This document shows positions 1 to 7,014 of a DNA stretch of 23,904 nt, piece by piece. The translations under genes and the position numbers were made by a program. Below the pieces are notes generated by a model. It was not told the DNA's origin and made no database searches. It was given only the letters and a program-made list of their open reading frames with translations. Origin of the DNA: Sinorhizobium sp. (GTDB taxonomy: Bacteria > Pseudomonadota > Alphaproteobacteria > Rhizobiales > Rhizobiaceae); the NCBI GenBank assembly GCA_031178305.1, contig JAPSJG010000010.1, positions 1 through 23,904 of the forward strand. Direction: 5' to 3'. Position 1 is the first letter of the stretch. Each line of letters starts with the position of its first letter.

Positions 1-379
1 CTTCCTCAGCCTGTCGCTGCTTTTCTTCCTCGGCGGCGCGCTGCTGTTCTTCCTCAGCCTGACGCTGCTTTTCTTCCTCGGCGGCGCGCTGCTGCTCTTC
101 CTCAGCCTGGCGCTGCTGTTCTTCCTCGGCGCCCTGCTGCTCTTCTTCGGCCTGGCGCGGCTGTTCTTCCTCGGCGCCCTGCTGCTCTTCCTCGGCCTGG
201 CGCTGCTCTTGTTCGCGCTTCTTCAGCAGCAGCAGTTCCTCAGGCGACAACTCTTCGCCACCCTCCTGCGCCACTTCGAACGGCGCGTTCAGGCTGTCGG
301 CGAAGGCAGGCTGGGCCGCAAGGGACGCCGCGAAAACCGGCAGGGCCACCGTTGCGAAAAGTTTGGATCGAATCGACAT
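1..379 (-). CDS. Secreted Glu/Gln-rich coiled-coil repeat protein, N-terminal part (partial)
   Basis: This reading frame runs off the left edge of the window, so only the first 126 residues are seen. The ATG at 379 is preceded by an AGGAGG ribosome-binding site about 8 bases upstream. Residues 1-27 form a clear signal peptide (basic start, hydrophobic core, AFA cleavage site before Asp28). Residues 60-126 are a tandem repeat beginning RQAEEEQQ, in units of 15, 15, 16 and 16 residues, predicted to be a highly charged coiled coil. Several rhizobial OmpA-family cell-envelope proteins have such an N-terminal region before a peptidoglycan-binding domain, but that domain would lie outside the window, so the family is inferred only. 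The protein is most likely periplasmic or outer-membrane associated. Confidence 0.75.
   Translation of the reverse strand, partial: MSIRSKLFATVALPVFAASLAAQPAFADSLNAPFEVAQEGGEELSPEELLLLKKREQEQRQAEEEQQGAEEEQPRQAEEEQQGAEEEQQRQAEEEQQRAAEEEKQRQAEEEQQRAAEEEKQRQAEE
2..202 (-). repeat. In-gene tandem repeat, 45/48-base units
   Basis: Four units plus the start of a fifth encode 15, 15, 16 and 16 residues, each opening with RQAEEEQQ. The two distal units are almost identical in DNA, while the two proximal ones carry GAEEEQ instead of RAAEEEKQ. This is consistent with recent unit duplication within a coding sequence, and the array probably varies in length between strains. Confidence 0.75.
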
Positions 380-627
380 TCTCTTTCTTCCTCCTGGTCC
401 CGGCGCGTTCTCGCGCCCGGCGCCCCGTTGTCGCATTGCGCATCGGCACAGCGCATCGCTTTGGGGCCATGATCCGCGCTTCCGACTTTTTTGTGTCAGT
501 CGGAACTGTCGCAGCCGCAACGCGGCAGCCACGGATCGGTTCCGCTCAATGCCTATCGGAGGCGACATTAACCTCGCCTGAACGGGCCATTCATCTCGCT
601 CACAACCATCAGGGGCGAAAAATCCTA

Positions 628-643
628 AACAGCTTTTGCTGTT
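628..643. repeat. Short perfect hairpin AACAGC-TTTT-GCTGTT
   Basis: A 6-base stem (628-633 pairs with 638-643) closes a TTTT loop, 13 bases before a second palindrome. It is too weak and has no T-run for a terminator. It may be part of a regulatory site for the downstream transporter gene. Confidence 0.4.
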
Positions 644-655
644 GGGCGGCGATGC

Positions 656-692
656 TTTCCTGTTGATTTTTACAGGAAAACCGTACGAATAT
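656..692 (+). promoter_or_regulatory. Putative promoter with overlapping palindromic operator for the amino-acid binding protein
   Basis: A perfect 8-base inverted repeat, TTTCCTGT (656-663) and ACAGGAAA (672-679) with an 8-base spacer, overlaps a candidate -35 TTGATT (663-668). An 18-base spacer leads to GAATAT (687-692) as a possible -10. The start codon lies about 90 bases downstream. A dimeric regulator bound to the palindrome would cover the -35 region. The regulator is unknown, and this is inferred from sequence only. Confidence 0.4.
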
Positions 693-779
693 CGCCGCAA
701 CCAACGGCGCTCGCCGCGGGTATATTTGGCATCCGCGAACAAGAAAAAATCCGGATGCCGGCCAACAGAGAGGATCATC

Positions 780-1562
780 ATGCGTATTTCCAGACGGCTT
801 GCAGCCGCCGCATCGGCTGCCGTTTTCGTGCTCATTGCAAGCTCGACCATGGCGGAAGGCGAAAAGGTCGTGATCGGCACGGAAGGCGCTTACCCGCCCT
901 TCAACAATCTCGAGCCTGACGGCACGCTGACCGGTTTCGACGTCGACATTGCCAAGGCGCTCTGCGAAGAAATGAAGGTCGAATGCACCTTCGTGACGCA
1001 GGATTGGGACGGCATCATTCCGGCGCTGATCGCCAAGAAGTTCGACGCGATCATCGCATCCATGTCGATCACCGAGGAGCGCAAGGAAAAGGTCGACTTC
1101 ACCAACAAATACTACAACACGCCGCCGGCGATCGCCGTGCCGAAGGATTCGCCGATCTCCGAGGCGACCGAAGCGGCACTCGAGGGCAGGACGCTCGGCG
1201 CCCAGGGCTCCACGACCCACTCCAACTATGCCGAAGCGCATATGAAGCGCGCGGAATTGAAGCTCTACCCCACCGCGGATGAATACAAGCTCGACCTCGC
1301 CAATGGCCGCATCGATGCCGCGATCGACGACGTCGTCGTGCTTTCCGATTGGCTGAAGACCGAGGATGGCGCCTGCTGCAAGCTGCTCGGTACGCTGCCG
1401 ATCGATCCGGTCATCAATGGTGAAGGCGCGGGCATCGCCGTGCGCAAGGGCGACGACGAACTGCGCGAAAAGTTCAACAAGGCGATCGACGCCATTCGCG
1501 CAAACGGCAAGTACCAGGAAATCAACGAAAAATACTTCCCGTTCGACGTCTACGGCAGCTAA
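780..1562 (+). CDS. Polar (cationic-type) amino-acid ABC transporter substrate-binding protein
   Basis: The product is 260 residues, the usual size for family 3 solute-binding proteins (SBP_bac_3; HisJ/ArgT/OccT type). The start at 780 follows GAGAGG and begins a clean signal peptide (MRISRR, hydrophobic core, MA cleavage near residue 25); an upstream extension in frame has no such features. The mature protein begins with the typical strand leading into EGAYPPFN and then GFDVDIAKALCEEM, followed by DWDGIIPALIAKKFDAI and SMSITEERK, all hallmark segments of the family. The C-terminus FPFDVYG resembles HisJ/ArgT, so arginine, lysine, ornithine or histidine are likely ligands, though specificity cannot be read with confidence. 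It acts in the periplasm with the two permeases downstream. Confidence 0.88.
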   Translation: MRISRRLAAAASAAVFVLIASSTMAEGEKVVIGTEGAYPPFNNLEPDGTLTGFDVDIAKALCEEMKVECTFVTQDWDGIIPALIAKKFDAIIASMSITEERKEKVDFTNKYYNTPPAIAVPKDSPISEATEAALEGRTLGAQGSTTHSNYAEAHMKRAELKLYPTADEYKLDLANGRIDAAIDDVVVLSDWLKTEDGACCKLLGTLPIDPVINGEGAGIAVRKGDDELREKFNKAIDAIRANGKYQEINEKYFPFDVYGS

Positions 1563-1643
1563 TCAGCTTCTGCGATCAGACCTGCATTGAACAAGGAATC
1601 TAACCCCACATTCGTGCGTTTCTTACGAATGCTCACTTGCAGG

Positions 1644-1683
1644 CCCGCGCGTCTCATCAGACGCGCAAAGGTCGCTGTAGCAC
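1644..1683 (-). repeat. RIME-type palindromic repeat, copy A
   Basis: An 8-base stem GCGCGTCT (1647-1654) pairs with AGACGCGC (1659-1666), followed by AAAGGTCGCTGTAG, the reverse orientation of the copies at 3485, 6878 and 12594. It lies between the binding-protein gene and the permease genes of one transporter. Confidence 0.8.
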
Positions 1684-1717
1684 TACGCCGGGAAATTCTT
1701 GGTTGATGAAAAAATGC

Positions 1718-1750
1718 AACGGCGGAACGGCTTGCCCTTCCGCCGTTTTT
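1718..1750 (+). terminator. Intrinsic terminator between binding protein and permease genes
   Basis: A perfect 10-base stem AACGGCGGAA (1718-1727) pairs with TTCCGCCGTT (1738-1747) across a 10-base loop and ends in five T residues (1746-1750), a textbook Rho-independent terminator. It sits about 65 bases before the permease start, so it should reduce read-through from the binding-protein gene and make the permeases less abundant. Confidence 0.75.
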
Positions 1751-1814
1751 GCTTGACAAGGCAAAAATGGGCGTCGTCGGCGTCCATAAGAACATTAAAG
1801 GGGAATTTTCCGGC

Positions 1815-2618
1815 ATGAGCGGGTTGTTTGCCGCCATCTATTCCGGTCTCGCCTGGGTCGTTTCGATTATCGATCCGCTTTGCGGGCCGGCCGGCGTGTT
1901 TCGTTTGTTGGGTCCAGACACGCTGCTCGCGTGCGGCGATACCGGCTGGGGCGATGAGATCGCCTACGGTTTCCTGGTCACCGCAAGTCTTGCGATCGCC
2001 ACCCTGCCCGTCGGGCTCGTGGCCGGCTTTTTCGTGGCGGTCGCCAAGCAATCGGAGGAACGATCGCTGCGGCTCGCCGCCGATATCTACACGACGATTT
2101 TCCGCGGCCTGCCCGAGCTCCTGACGCTCTTCATCGTCTATTACGGCCTGCAGATCCTCGTACAGCAGTTCCTCGCCACGATCGGCTATGAGGGACCGGT
2201 CGAGATCAACGCCTTCGTCGCCGGCATGATCGCACTCGGCGTCGTCTTTTCCGCCTATTGCTCAGAAGTGCTGCTCTCGGCTTTCAAAGCCATTCCCCGT
2301 GGCCAATACGAAGCGGGCGATGCGCTAGGCTTTCATCGCGGCACGACCATGCGCCTCATCATCCTGCCGCAGCTCATCCGCATCGCCCTGCCCGGGCTCG
2401 GCAATCTCTGGATGGCGTTGCTCAAGGACACCGCGCTTGTTTCGGTGGTCGGCCTGCCCGACATCCTCCGCCAGACCGGGATTGCAGCCCGCGTAACCAA
2501 ACAAGCCTTCGAATTCTTCGGCCTTGCCTGCATTCTCTTCCTGATCCTGGCGATGATCTCGTCCGTTGTCTTTTCGGCAATCGAGCGCCGGACCAAACGC
2601 GCGGAGACGGGCCGATGA
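1815..2618 (+). CDS. Amino-acid ABC transporter permease (HisQ/OccQ type)
   Basis: This is an inner-membrane permease of the HisMQ/binding-protein-dependent family. I chose the ATG at 1815 (267 residues) because AGGGGA lies 10 bases upstream; an earlier in-frame start at 1749 lies inside the terminator tail. The N-terminal 50 residues are longer than in enteric HisQ and hold an extra hydrophobic segment. Then come the TTIFRGLPELLTLF segment and the EAA cytoplasmic loop around EAGDALGFHRGTTMRLIILPQ, which contacts the ATPase, and a final membrane helix. The stop overlaps the start of the next permease (ATGA), indicating translational coupling. It pairs with that permease to form the channel for the upstream binding protein. 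Confidence 0.87.
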   Translation: MSGLFAAIYSGLAWVVSIIDPLCGPAGVFRLLGPDTLLACGDTGWGDEIAYGFLVTASLAIATLPVGLVAGFFVAVAKQSEERSLRLAADIYTTIFRGLPELLTLFIVYYGLQILVQQFLATIGYEGPVEINAFVAGMIALGVVFSAYCSEVLLSAFKAIPRGQYEAGDALGFHRGTTMRLIILPQLIRIALPGLGNLWMALLKDTALVSVVGLPDILRQTGIAARVTKQAFEFFGLACILFLILAMISSVVFSAIERRTKRAETGR

Positions 2619-3445
2619 GCATTGCCGAGACCATGATTTCGCCGCAGGCCCCGCCCCCGGCCCCACCGAAACCCTACACGCTGGCGCGCTTCCTTGGCAG
2701 CGTCGCGCTCGGCGTCTGGCTGGCGCTTGCCGTCGGCATCTTCTTCACCGTCGTCGGCGGCTGGGATCCGGAGAAGTTTTCCCGATACGGACCGAATTTC
2801 CTCTCCGGCCTCGGCGTGACGCTGGCACTCGTCAGCTCCTCGATCCTGCTCGGCGCCGTGCTGTCGCTGCCGATTGCGCTCGGGCGCATGTCGAAGCACA
2901 AGCTCTGGTCATGGCTCGCCTATGCCTATGTCTACTTCTTCCGTGGCACGCCGCTGATCACCCAGCTCTTCCTCGTCTATTACGGCCTCGGCAGCTTCCG
3001 TCCTCAGCTCGAGGCGGTCGGGCTCTGGTGGTTCTTCCGTGACGCCTGGAACTGCGCGCTCTTCACCTTCACGCTCAACACCGCCGCCTACCAGGCCGAA
3101 ATCCTACGCGGGGCGATCGAAAGCGTGCCGCGCGGCCAGCACGAGGGTGCCGCCGCCCTCGGCCTGCCGGAGCGGGTCGCCTTTTTCAAGGTCATCCTGC
3201 CGCAGGCGATGATCGTGGCGCTGCGCCCCTACGGCAACGAGATCGTCCTGATGATCAAGGGCTCGGCGATCGTCGCGATCGTCACCGTGTTCGACCTGAT
3301 GGGGGAAACGCGTCGCGCCTTCTCCCGCACCTTCGACTACCAGATGTATGTCTGGGCGGCAGCACTGTACCTTTTGATGGTGGAACTGCTGCGCAATATC
3401 TGGGGCTGGCTCGAGGCGAGGCTGACTCGCCACCTGAAGCGGTGA
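2615..3445 (+). CDS. Amino-acid ABC transporter permease (HisM/OccM type)
   Basis: This is the second permease of the importer, 276 residues. The ATG at 2615 overlaps the upstream stop by 4 bases and has GGAG 8 bases upstream; earlier in-frame sequence is only a shadow of the first permease. The proline-rich cytoplasmic N-terminus (PQAPPPAPPKP) precedes a first membrane helix, then the conserved YVYFFRGTPLITQLFLVYYG segment and the EAA loop EGAAALGLPERVAFFKVILP, typical of the family. It heterodimerises with the preceding permease. No ATP-binding subunit follows: the next gene is an unrelated Usg-like protein, so the ATPase must come from elsewhere in the genome. Confidence 0.88.
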   Translation: MSIAETMISPQAPPPAPPKPYTLARFLGSVALGVWLALAVGIFFTVVGGWDPEKFSRYGPNFLSGLGVTLALVSSSILLGAVLSLPIALGRMSKHKLWSWLAYAYVYFFRGTPLITQLFLVYYGLGSFRPQLEAVGLWWFFRDAWNCALFTFTLNTAAYQAEILRGAIESVPRGQHEGAAALGLPERVAFFKVILPQAMIVALRPYGNEIVLMIKGSAIVAIVTVFDLMGETRRAFSRTFDYQMYVWAAALYLLMVELLRNIWGWLEARLTRHLKR

Positions 3446-3484
3446 AAGCACGGAGAAAGTTCCGGCGTGCGCGTCGTGTCCGCC

Positions 3485-3593
3485 ACTACTGCATGTCTCC
3501 TTTAATCGACCTCGATTCAAGGACAAAGACATGCAGCAGTTTAAAGTGCTACAGCGACCTTTGCGCGTCTGATAAGACGCGCGGGCGCTGTAA
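3485..3593 (+). repeat. RIME-type mosaic repeat, two-hairpin copy B
   Basis: Two palindromic modules lie in tandem. The first is a long hairpin whose arms CTGCATGTCT (3489-3498) and AGACATGCAG (3527-3536) match over 10 bases, with inner AATCGA/TCGATT pairing. The second has TACAGCG (3550-3556) pairing with CGCTGTA (3586-3592) around GCGCGTCT (3563-3570)/AGACGCGC (3575-3582). It follows the last permease gene and could also stabilise or end that transcript. Confidence 0.85.
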
Positions 3594-3676
3594 GCGGCTG
3601 GCAGCACTCACCAAACAGCGCTGCTAAGGCTTTGATATTTCGAGTTTAATCTCGCCTGTGCGACCATTATTAGGCC

Positions 3677-3705
3677 TTGATTAAGAAATCAAGCGCTCCA
3701 TCATA
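3677..3705 (+). promoter_or_regulatory. Possible promoter for the Usg-like gene, within a short palindrome
   Basis: TTGATT (3677-3682) is followed by a 17-base spacer and ATCATA (3700-3705). The -35-like hexamer is also one arm of a perfect inverted repeat TTGATT-AAGA-AATCAA (3677-3692). The start codon of the downstream gene is 34 bases beyond. The -10 match is mediocre. Confidence 0.33.
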
Positions 3706-3738
3706 GAGACTAGCCTTTGTGAAAAGTGAGGTCCCTTG

Positions 3739-4005
3739 ATGACGAACGACATGGAACTGCAGCTCAAGGGTTACGGCCTGACGACGGCCCACATCTTGTA
3801 TCGAATGCCCGACCACCCGGCTCTACTGCAGACCTATATCTGGCAGCATTACGACATCGCTCCGGACTTCCCGGAAATGCGAAGCTTCCTCAAGTTTTGG
3901 CAGGAAAAGCTCGACGGTCCGCTCCATTCCGTGCGCTACGTGCACCGCAAGCTGATTTCGGCCAGCGAGTGGCGGGCGCTGAAAGGAGAATTCATTCTTC
4001 ATTGA
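3739..4005 (+). CDS. Usg-like family protein
   Basis: The 88-residue protein matches the alphaproteobacterial Usg-like family (PF06233) along its whole length: a start with GYGLTTAHILYRMPDHP, then LLQTYIWQHYDIAPDFPEM, FLKFWQEKLDGPLHSV and a short helical end. The ATG at 3739 has GTGAGG 7 bases upstream; a TTG immediately before it is less likely. There is no signal peptide or membrane segment, so it should be cytoplasmic. The molecular function of the family is not established; the name came from a gene position in other bacteria. It is monocistronic here and convergent with the DUF2270 gene. Confidence 0.8.
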   Translation: MTNDMELQLKGYGLTTAHILYRMPDHPALLQTYIWQHYDIAPDFPEMRSFLKFWQEKLDGPLHSVRYVHRKLISASEWRALKGEFILH

Positions 4006-4038
4006 GCGTTCAGCGCCGGCGCGTCGTGGCTGATCGGG

Positions 4039-4764
4039 TCAGACATGCACTTGGCCGTGGGCCAGTTCGCCCTCCTGATCCTCCCGGCGAAACGAGCCAT
4101 AAAGAACAAGACAGTAGAAGAGCGCAACAACGATAAGCACGATCCAGCCCGACAAAGGCCCGAGGGCAGTATTTTCGACGAGGTCGCTCCAGGAGCGGAC
4201 GGGGCCCAGGAATTCGCCGGCCATGGACATCTTAGGCGAGGAGATTTTCAGGGCCCAAGCCAAGAGCAGGATCAAGTACATCCAGCAGTAATTGCGCTGC
4301 AATCGGCGGCTGACCGCATCCTTGTAGCTCATCAGGAAAATCGGCTTGCGCAGGCTCGTGGCGATCGCCGTCGACCACTTGGCACTCGGCGTGCCGTCCG
4401 GCGCAAGGACCTGTGCGAAATAGCCCCGCTCGAGTTGGCGCACGCGCGCGCGGTAAACGTCGAAGAAGCGATAGCGCCTCGCCTCGATCAACAATAGCAG
4501 AGTGATCAGCAGCATGGCAAAGAGCAGCACGCCATGGTGCGACGTGGGGGTCGACAGGGAAACGGAAAGCATCGCCGCGACGACTGTGATCGCCCAGTTC
4601 GAAGTCCGGTCAATCCGGTCCCGCCAACCCGCCATCCGCCCCATCTCACCGCGATAATAATGGACGATCGTATTGATCGTTTCCTGCGACGATTGCGGCA
4701 GCGGCGGACCGCGCTCCTCCGGCAGCTCCGTTTCCAATGTCAGCGGACTCAGTTCAGAAGCCAT
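4039..4764 (-). CDS. DUF2270 family integral membrane protein
   Basis: The 241-residue product has a proline- and acid-rich N-terminus, a conserved segment ETINTIVHYYRGEMGRMAGWRDRIDRTSNWAI (read in two parts: ETINTIVHYYRGEMGR and MAGWRDRIDRTSNWAI), then four hydrophobic helices in two pairs. Between the pairs lies a basic, aromatic region with EARRYRFFDVYRARVRQLE and later FLMSYKDAVSRRLQRNYCW. This arrangement is typical of DUF2270 proteins (PF10028), whose function is unknown. I chose the ATG at 4764 because GGGAGG (4772-4777) is 7 bases away; the ATG at 4770 would be only one base from it. It is a single gene, convergent with the Usg-like gene. Confidence 0.78.
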   Translation of the reverse strand: MASELSPLTLETELPEERGPPLPQSSQETINTIVHYYRGEMGRMAGWRDRIDRTSNWAITVVAAMLSVSLSTPTSHHGVLLFAMLLITLLLLIEARRYRFFDVYRARVRQLERGYFAQVLAPDGTPSAKWSTAIATSLRKPIFLMSYKDAVSRRLQRNYCWMYLILLLAWALKISSPKMSMAGEFLGPVRSWSDLVENTALGPLSGWIVLIVVALFYCLVLYGSFRREDQEGELAHGQVHV

Positions 4765-5008
4765 CGGCATGCCTCCCGGTAATTCACTGTTTTCACGATG
4801 ATGACTCTATTTCCGCCGCGGATAAATCCCGGGCTCTTGGCGCTTCGTCATTTTTTGATCAAGCGCTAAATGCTTCGCTTTTGTCTTGTCGGCGCGGACG
4901 CCGCATGCGCAGGCAATGAAACCTCAGTCTCTGCGGCGCTCGCGCTTTGTGAGCGCGTCCCCTCGAACGGCAATTGCCAAAGACCGCCGGCGGTCGTAAG
5001 AAGCGACC

Positions 5009-5836
5009 ATGACCCAGAAGAGCAGGAAGATCGACGAGGAAGCCCTGGCGGAAGCCTATAACCGCGCCCTCGCGCTGGAAAAGGCCGGCAATTTCGATGC
5101 CGCCGCCGCCGCATACCGAGAGGTGCTGGAACTCGATCCCGATGACCACGGAGGAGCCACCGTCCGGCTTGCTTCCATGGGGCGCGGCGAGACGCCGCTC
5201 AAGGCGCCGGACGCCTATGTCCAGACGCTGTTCGACCAGCACGCCGATGTATTCGACAACGTTCTTGTCGATCAGCTCGATTACTGCGTGCCGCTCCTCG
5301 TCCGCCAGCGCCTGCAGGCGCTCGAGCTCGGTCCGTTCAGGAGGGTGCTCGATCTCGGTTGCGGTACGGGGCTGACCGGCGGCGCCTTGCGCGACATGGC
5401 CGAGGACATTACCGGCGTGGACCTGTCCGAGAACATGGTCGAGATCGCCCATGAGAGGGACCTCTACGAGACGCTTTACGTTGCGGAAGCCGTCGATTTC
5501 CTCGACGACAATGACGACGAGCCTTTCGACCTGATCGTCGCGACCGACGTGCTGCCTTATATGGGAGCCTTGGAAGCGCTGTTCTTCGGCGCGGTGGACA
5601 ATCTCGTGCCCGGCGGCCTATTGGTCTTCTCCAGCGAAACCCTGCCGGATGACGTTTTTGCGCAACGCCCCTATATGGTTGGCCCGCATCAGCGCTTTGC
5701 CCATTCCGAGGCCTATATTCGCGACCGCCTCACAGCGACCGGATTCGAGATCGTCGAGATCGGCGGCATCACCGTCCGCATGGAAGAGGGTGCACCGATC
5801 GCCGGCCAACTCGTGGTCGCTCGTTTCAAGCCCTGA
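5009..5836 (+). CDS. TPR-containing class I SAM-dependent methyltransferase
   Basis: The 275-residue protein has an N-terminal tetratricopeptide-like helical pair (about residues 11-46, AEAYNRALALEKAGNFDAAA) and a class I methyltransferase domain. SAM-binding motif I is LDLGCGTGLTG (114-124), the acidic ribose-binding strand is GVDLS (136-140), and the motif IV region is FDLIVATDVLPYMG. The link segment VQTLFDQHADVFDNVLVDQLDY is typical of bacterial TPR-methyltransferases annotated as SAM-binding proteins. The substrate cannot be told from the sequence. It has no signal peptide and is cytosolic. It stands alone between a divergent DUF2270 gene and an outer-membrane protein gene 150 bases downstream. 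Confidence 0.83.
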   Translation: MTQKSRKIDEEALAEAYNRALALEKAGNFDAAAAAYREVLELDPDDHGGATVRLASMGRGETPLKAPDAYVQTLFDQHADVFDNVLVDQLDYCVPLLVRQRLQALELGPFRRVLDLGCGTGLTGGALRDMAEDITGVDLSENMVEIAHERDLYETLYVAEAVDFLDDNDDEPFDLIVATDVLPYMGALEALFFGAVDNLVPGGLLVFSSETLPDDVFAQRPYMVGPHQRFAHSEAYIRDRLTATGFEIVEIGGITVRMEEGAPIAGQLVVARFKP

Positions 5837-5997
5837 GCCCGTACCGACGACGTCCCCAAGCGTCATTGCCGGCGCTTGCGCTCCTGTCTCTTCACAGCAT
5901 CAAGCACAATCGCGAGTTGGTGAATTCGGTTCGCGTTCAGCTTGCATTAACCATACGCGTCTAGGGTCCAGACGGATTTATAACGGAGATGGGGCCC

Positions 5998-6819
5998 GTG
6001 TTTCGAACGACCACTTTTGCGCTGCTGTTTTTATCGAGTTCCAACGTCGCATTCTCTGCCGACGTGGATCAGCCACTTGTCGGTTTGGGAGCATATCACG
6101 AGCCGGTGGTCGAGGCCTCCTATGGAGGCGTTACGGGATATGTGGAGGGTTCATATGCCAATAGCGTCGACGACGTCGATGCCGACACCTGGGAACTGAG
6201 AGGCGCGATTAATGTAGACGCCGGCTCCGGCATGAACCTGCAAGTCGACCTCGGCTATGAGCGCGTTGGGATCGGCGACCTGGACATCGACAAATATGAC
6301 GGCGCGCTCCACGGATATTATCGGGACAGCCTCTTTGCGGCCGGCGCCTTCTTCGGCGCGTCACGATACGATGTCGGCCTGGCTGAGGACATCAAGGATT
6401 ACATGGGTGGCATTGAGGGCGCCTTCTTCCAGGACACCTGGACTGTCGTGGGCGCGGCAGGCTACGGCCAAGCCGACCTGGGCGGTCTTGACGCCGATCA
6501 TTACATGGGTGCCCTCGGCGCACGCTGGTACGCGACCGACAATGTTCGATTGGACATCGATGGCAAGCTCGATCGCATCACCGATTCCGATGACGACCTG
6601 GACGTCCAGAGCCTCAAGCTCACTGCGAACTATCGGCCCGAGCAATGGCCGGTCACGCTGTTTGCGGGTTACAAGTACACGAATGTCGATCTGGCACACA
6701 CTCTCTCCGGAGACAGCAATGCCATTTTCGGCGGCCTCCGCTTCTCCTATGGCTCCGGCAGCCTAAAGGAAGAGGAGCGCCTGGGCCCCATCTGGTCGAA
6801 CCGCAGCGTCTCCTTCTGA
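5998..6819 (+). CDS. Outer-membrane beta-barrel (porin-like) protein
   Basis: The product is about 273 residues with a signal peptide ending AFSA, then a run of alternating hydrophobic/polar strands rich in Gly, Tyr and Asp (GALHGYYRDSLFAAGAFFGA, DYMGGIEGAFF, HYMGALGARWYA, VTLFAGYKYTNVDL). This pattern indicates a beta-barrel. Two strands carry a related YMGG/YMGA motif, suggesting internal repetition of hairpins. It does not end in the classic terminal Phe-strand but the last residue is Phe. Start choice: the GTG at 5998 has GGAG 9 bases upstream, whereas the ATG at 5989 directly abuts that GGAG; both give the same signal peptide. Specific function is unknown; no protein partner is encoded nearby. 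Confidence 0.7.
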   Translation: MFRTTTFALLFLSSSNVAFSADVDQPLVGLGAYHEPVVEASYGGVTGYVEGSYANSVDDVDADTWELRGAINVDAGSGMNLQVDLGYERVGIGDLDIDKYDGALHGYYRDSLFAAGAFFGASRYDVGLAEDIKDYMGGIEGAFFQDTWTVVGAAGYGQADLGGLDADHYMGALGARWYATDNVRLDIDGKLDRITDSDDDLDVQSLKLTANYRPEQWPVTLFAGYKYTNVDLAHTLSGDSNAIFGGLRFSYGSGSLKEEERLGPIWSNRSVSF

Positions 6820-6877
6820 AAAGGCGCAAGGGGGCGGCGAGCCCCTCCTCTGCCAACGTTCAGCTTGTTCCTGCATA

Positions 6878-6920
6878 CGGCGACCTTTGCGCGTCTGATA
6901 AGACGCGCGGCGCTGTAGAG
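6878..6920 (+). repeat. RIME-type palindromic repeat, copy C
   Basis: GCGCGTCT (6889-6896) pairs with AGACGCGC (6901-6908) around a GATA loop, preceded by GGCGACCTTT and followed by GGCGCTGTAG, as in copy B. Just downstream (about 6921-6967) is a degenerate stretch resembling the other module of the family. Confidence 0.8.
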
Positions 6921-7014
6921 CGATGATCGAGTTTTTGGCCATTCCGATTCCCGAAACCATGCAGTAGGGTCGGTGCCCGTAATCTCATCCAAGACAATTC
7001 CGGAGTAGCAGCAA

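Larger units (their letters stand above)
380..779. other. 400-base intergenic region between divergent genes
   Basis: No convincing gene is seen here; open frames in this stretch lack a ribosome-binding site or recognisable protein. It holds the ribosome-binding site of the left-hand secreted-protein gene (387-395), two short perfect inverted repeats (628-643 and 656-679) and a plausible promoter for the binding-protein gene to the right. Confidence 0.6.

Noticed and set aside
1..210. Regular repeats at the left edge as a CRISPR array
   Set aside because: The units are contiguous, in frame and translate as a coiled-coil; there are no spacers.
609..1241. 210-codon open frame on the minus strand at the binding-protein start
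   Set aside because: It covers the signal peptide and first domain of the binding protein on the other strand and has no recognisable protein features.
1753..1790. TTGACA at 1753-1758 as a promoter for the permease genes
   Set aside because: The -35 is a perfect match but no -10 hexamer lies 16 to 19 bases downstream; the nearest AT-rich hexamer (CATAAG) is 26 bases away.
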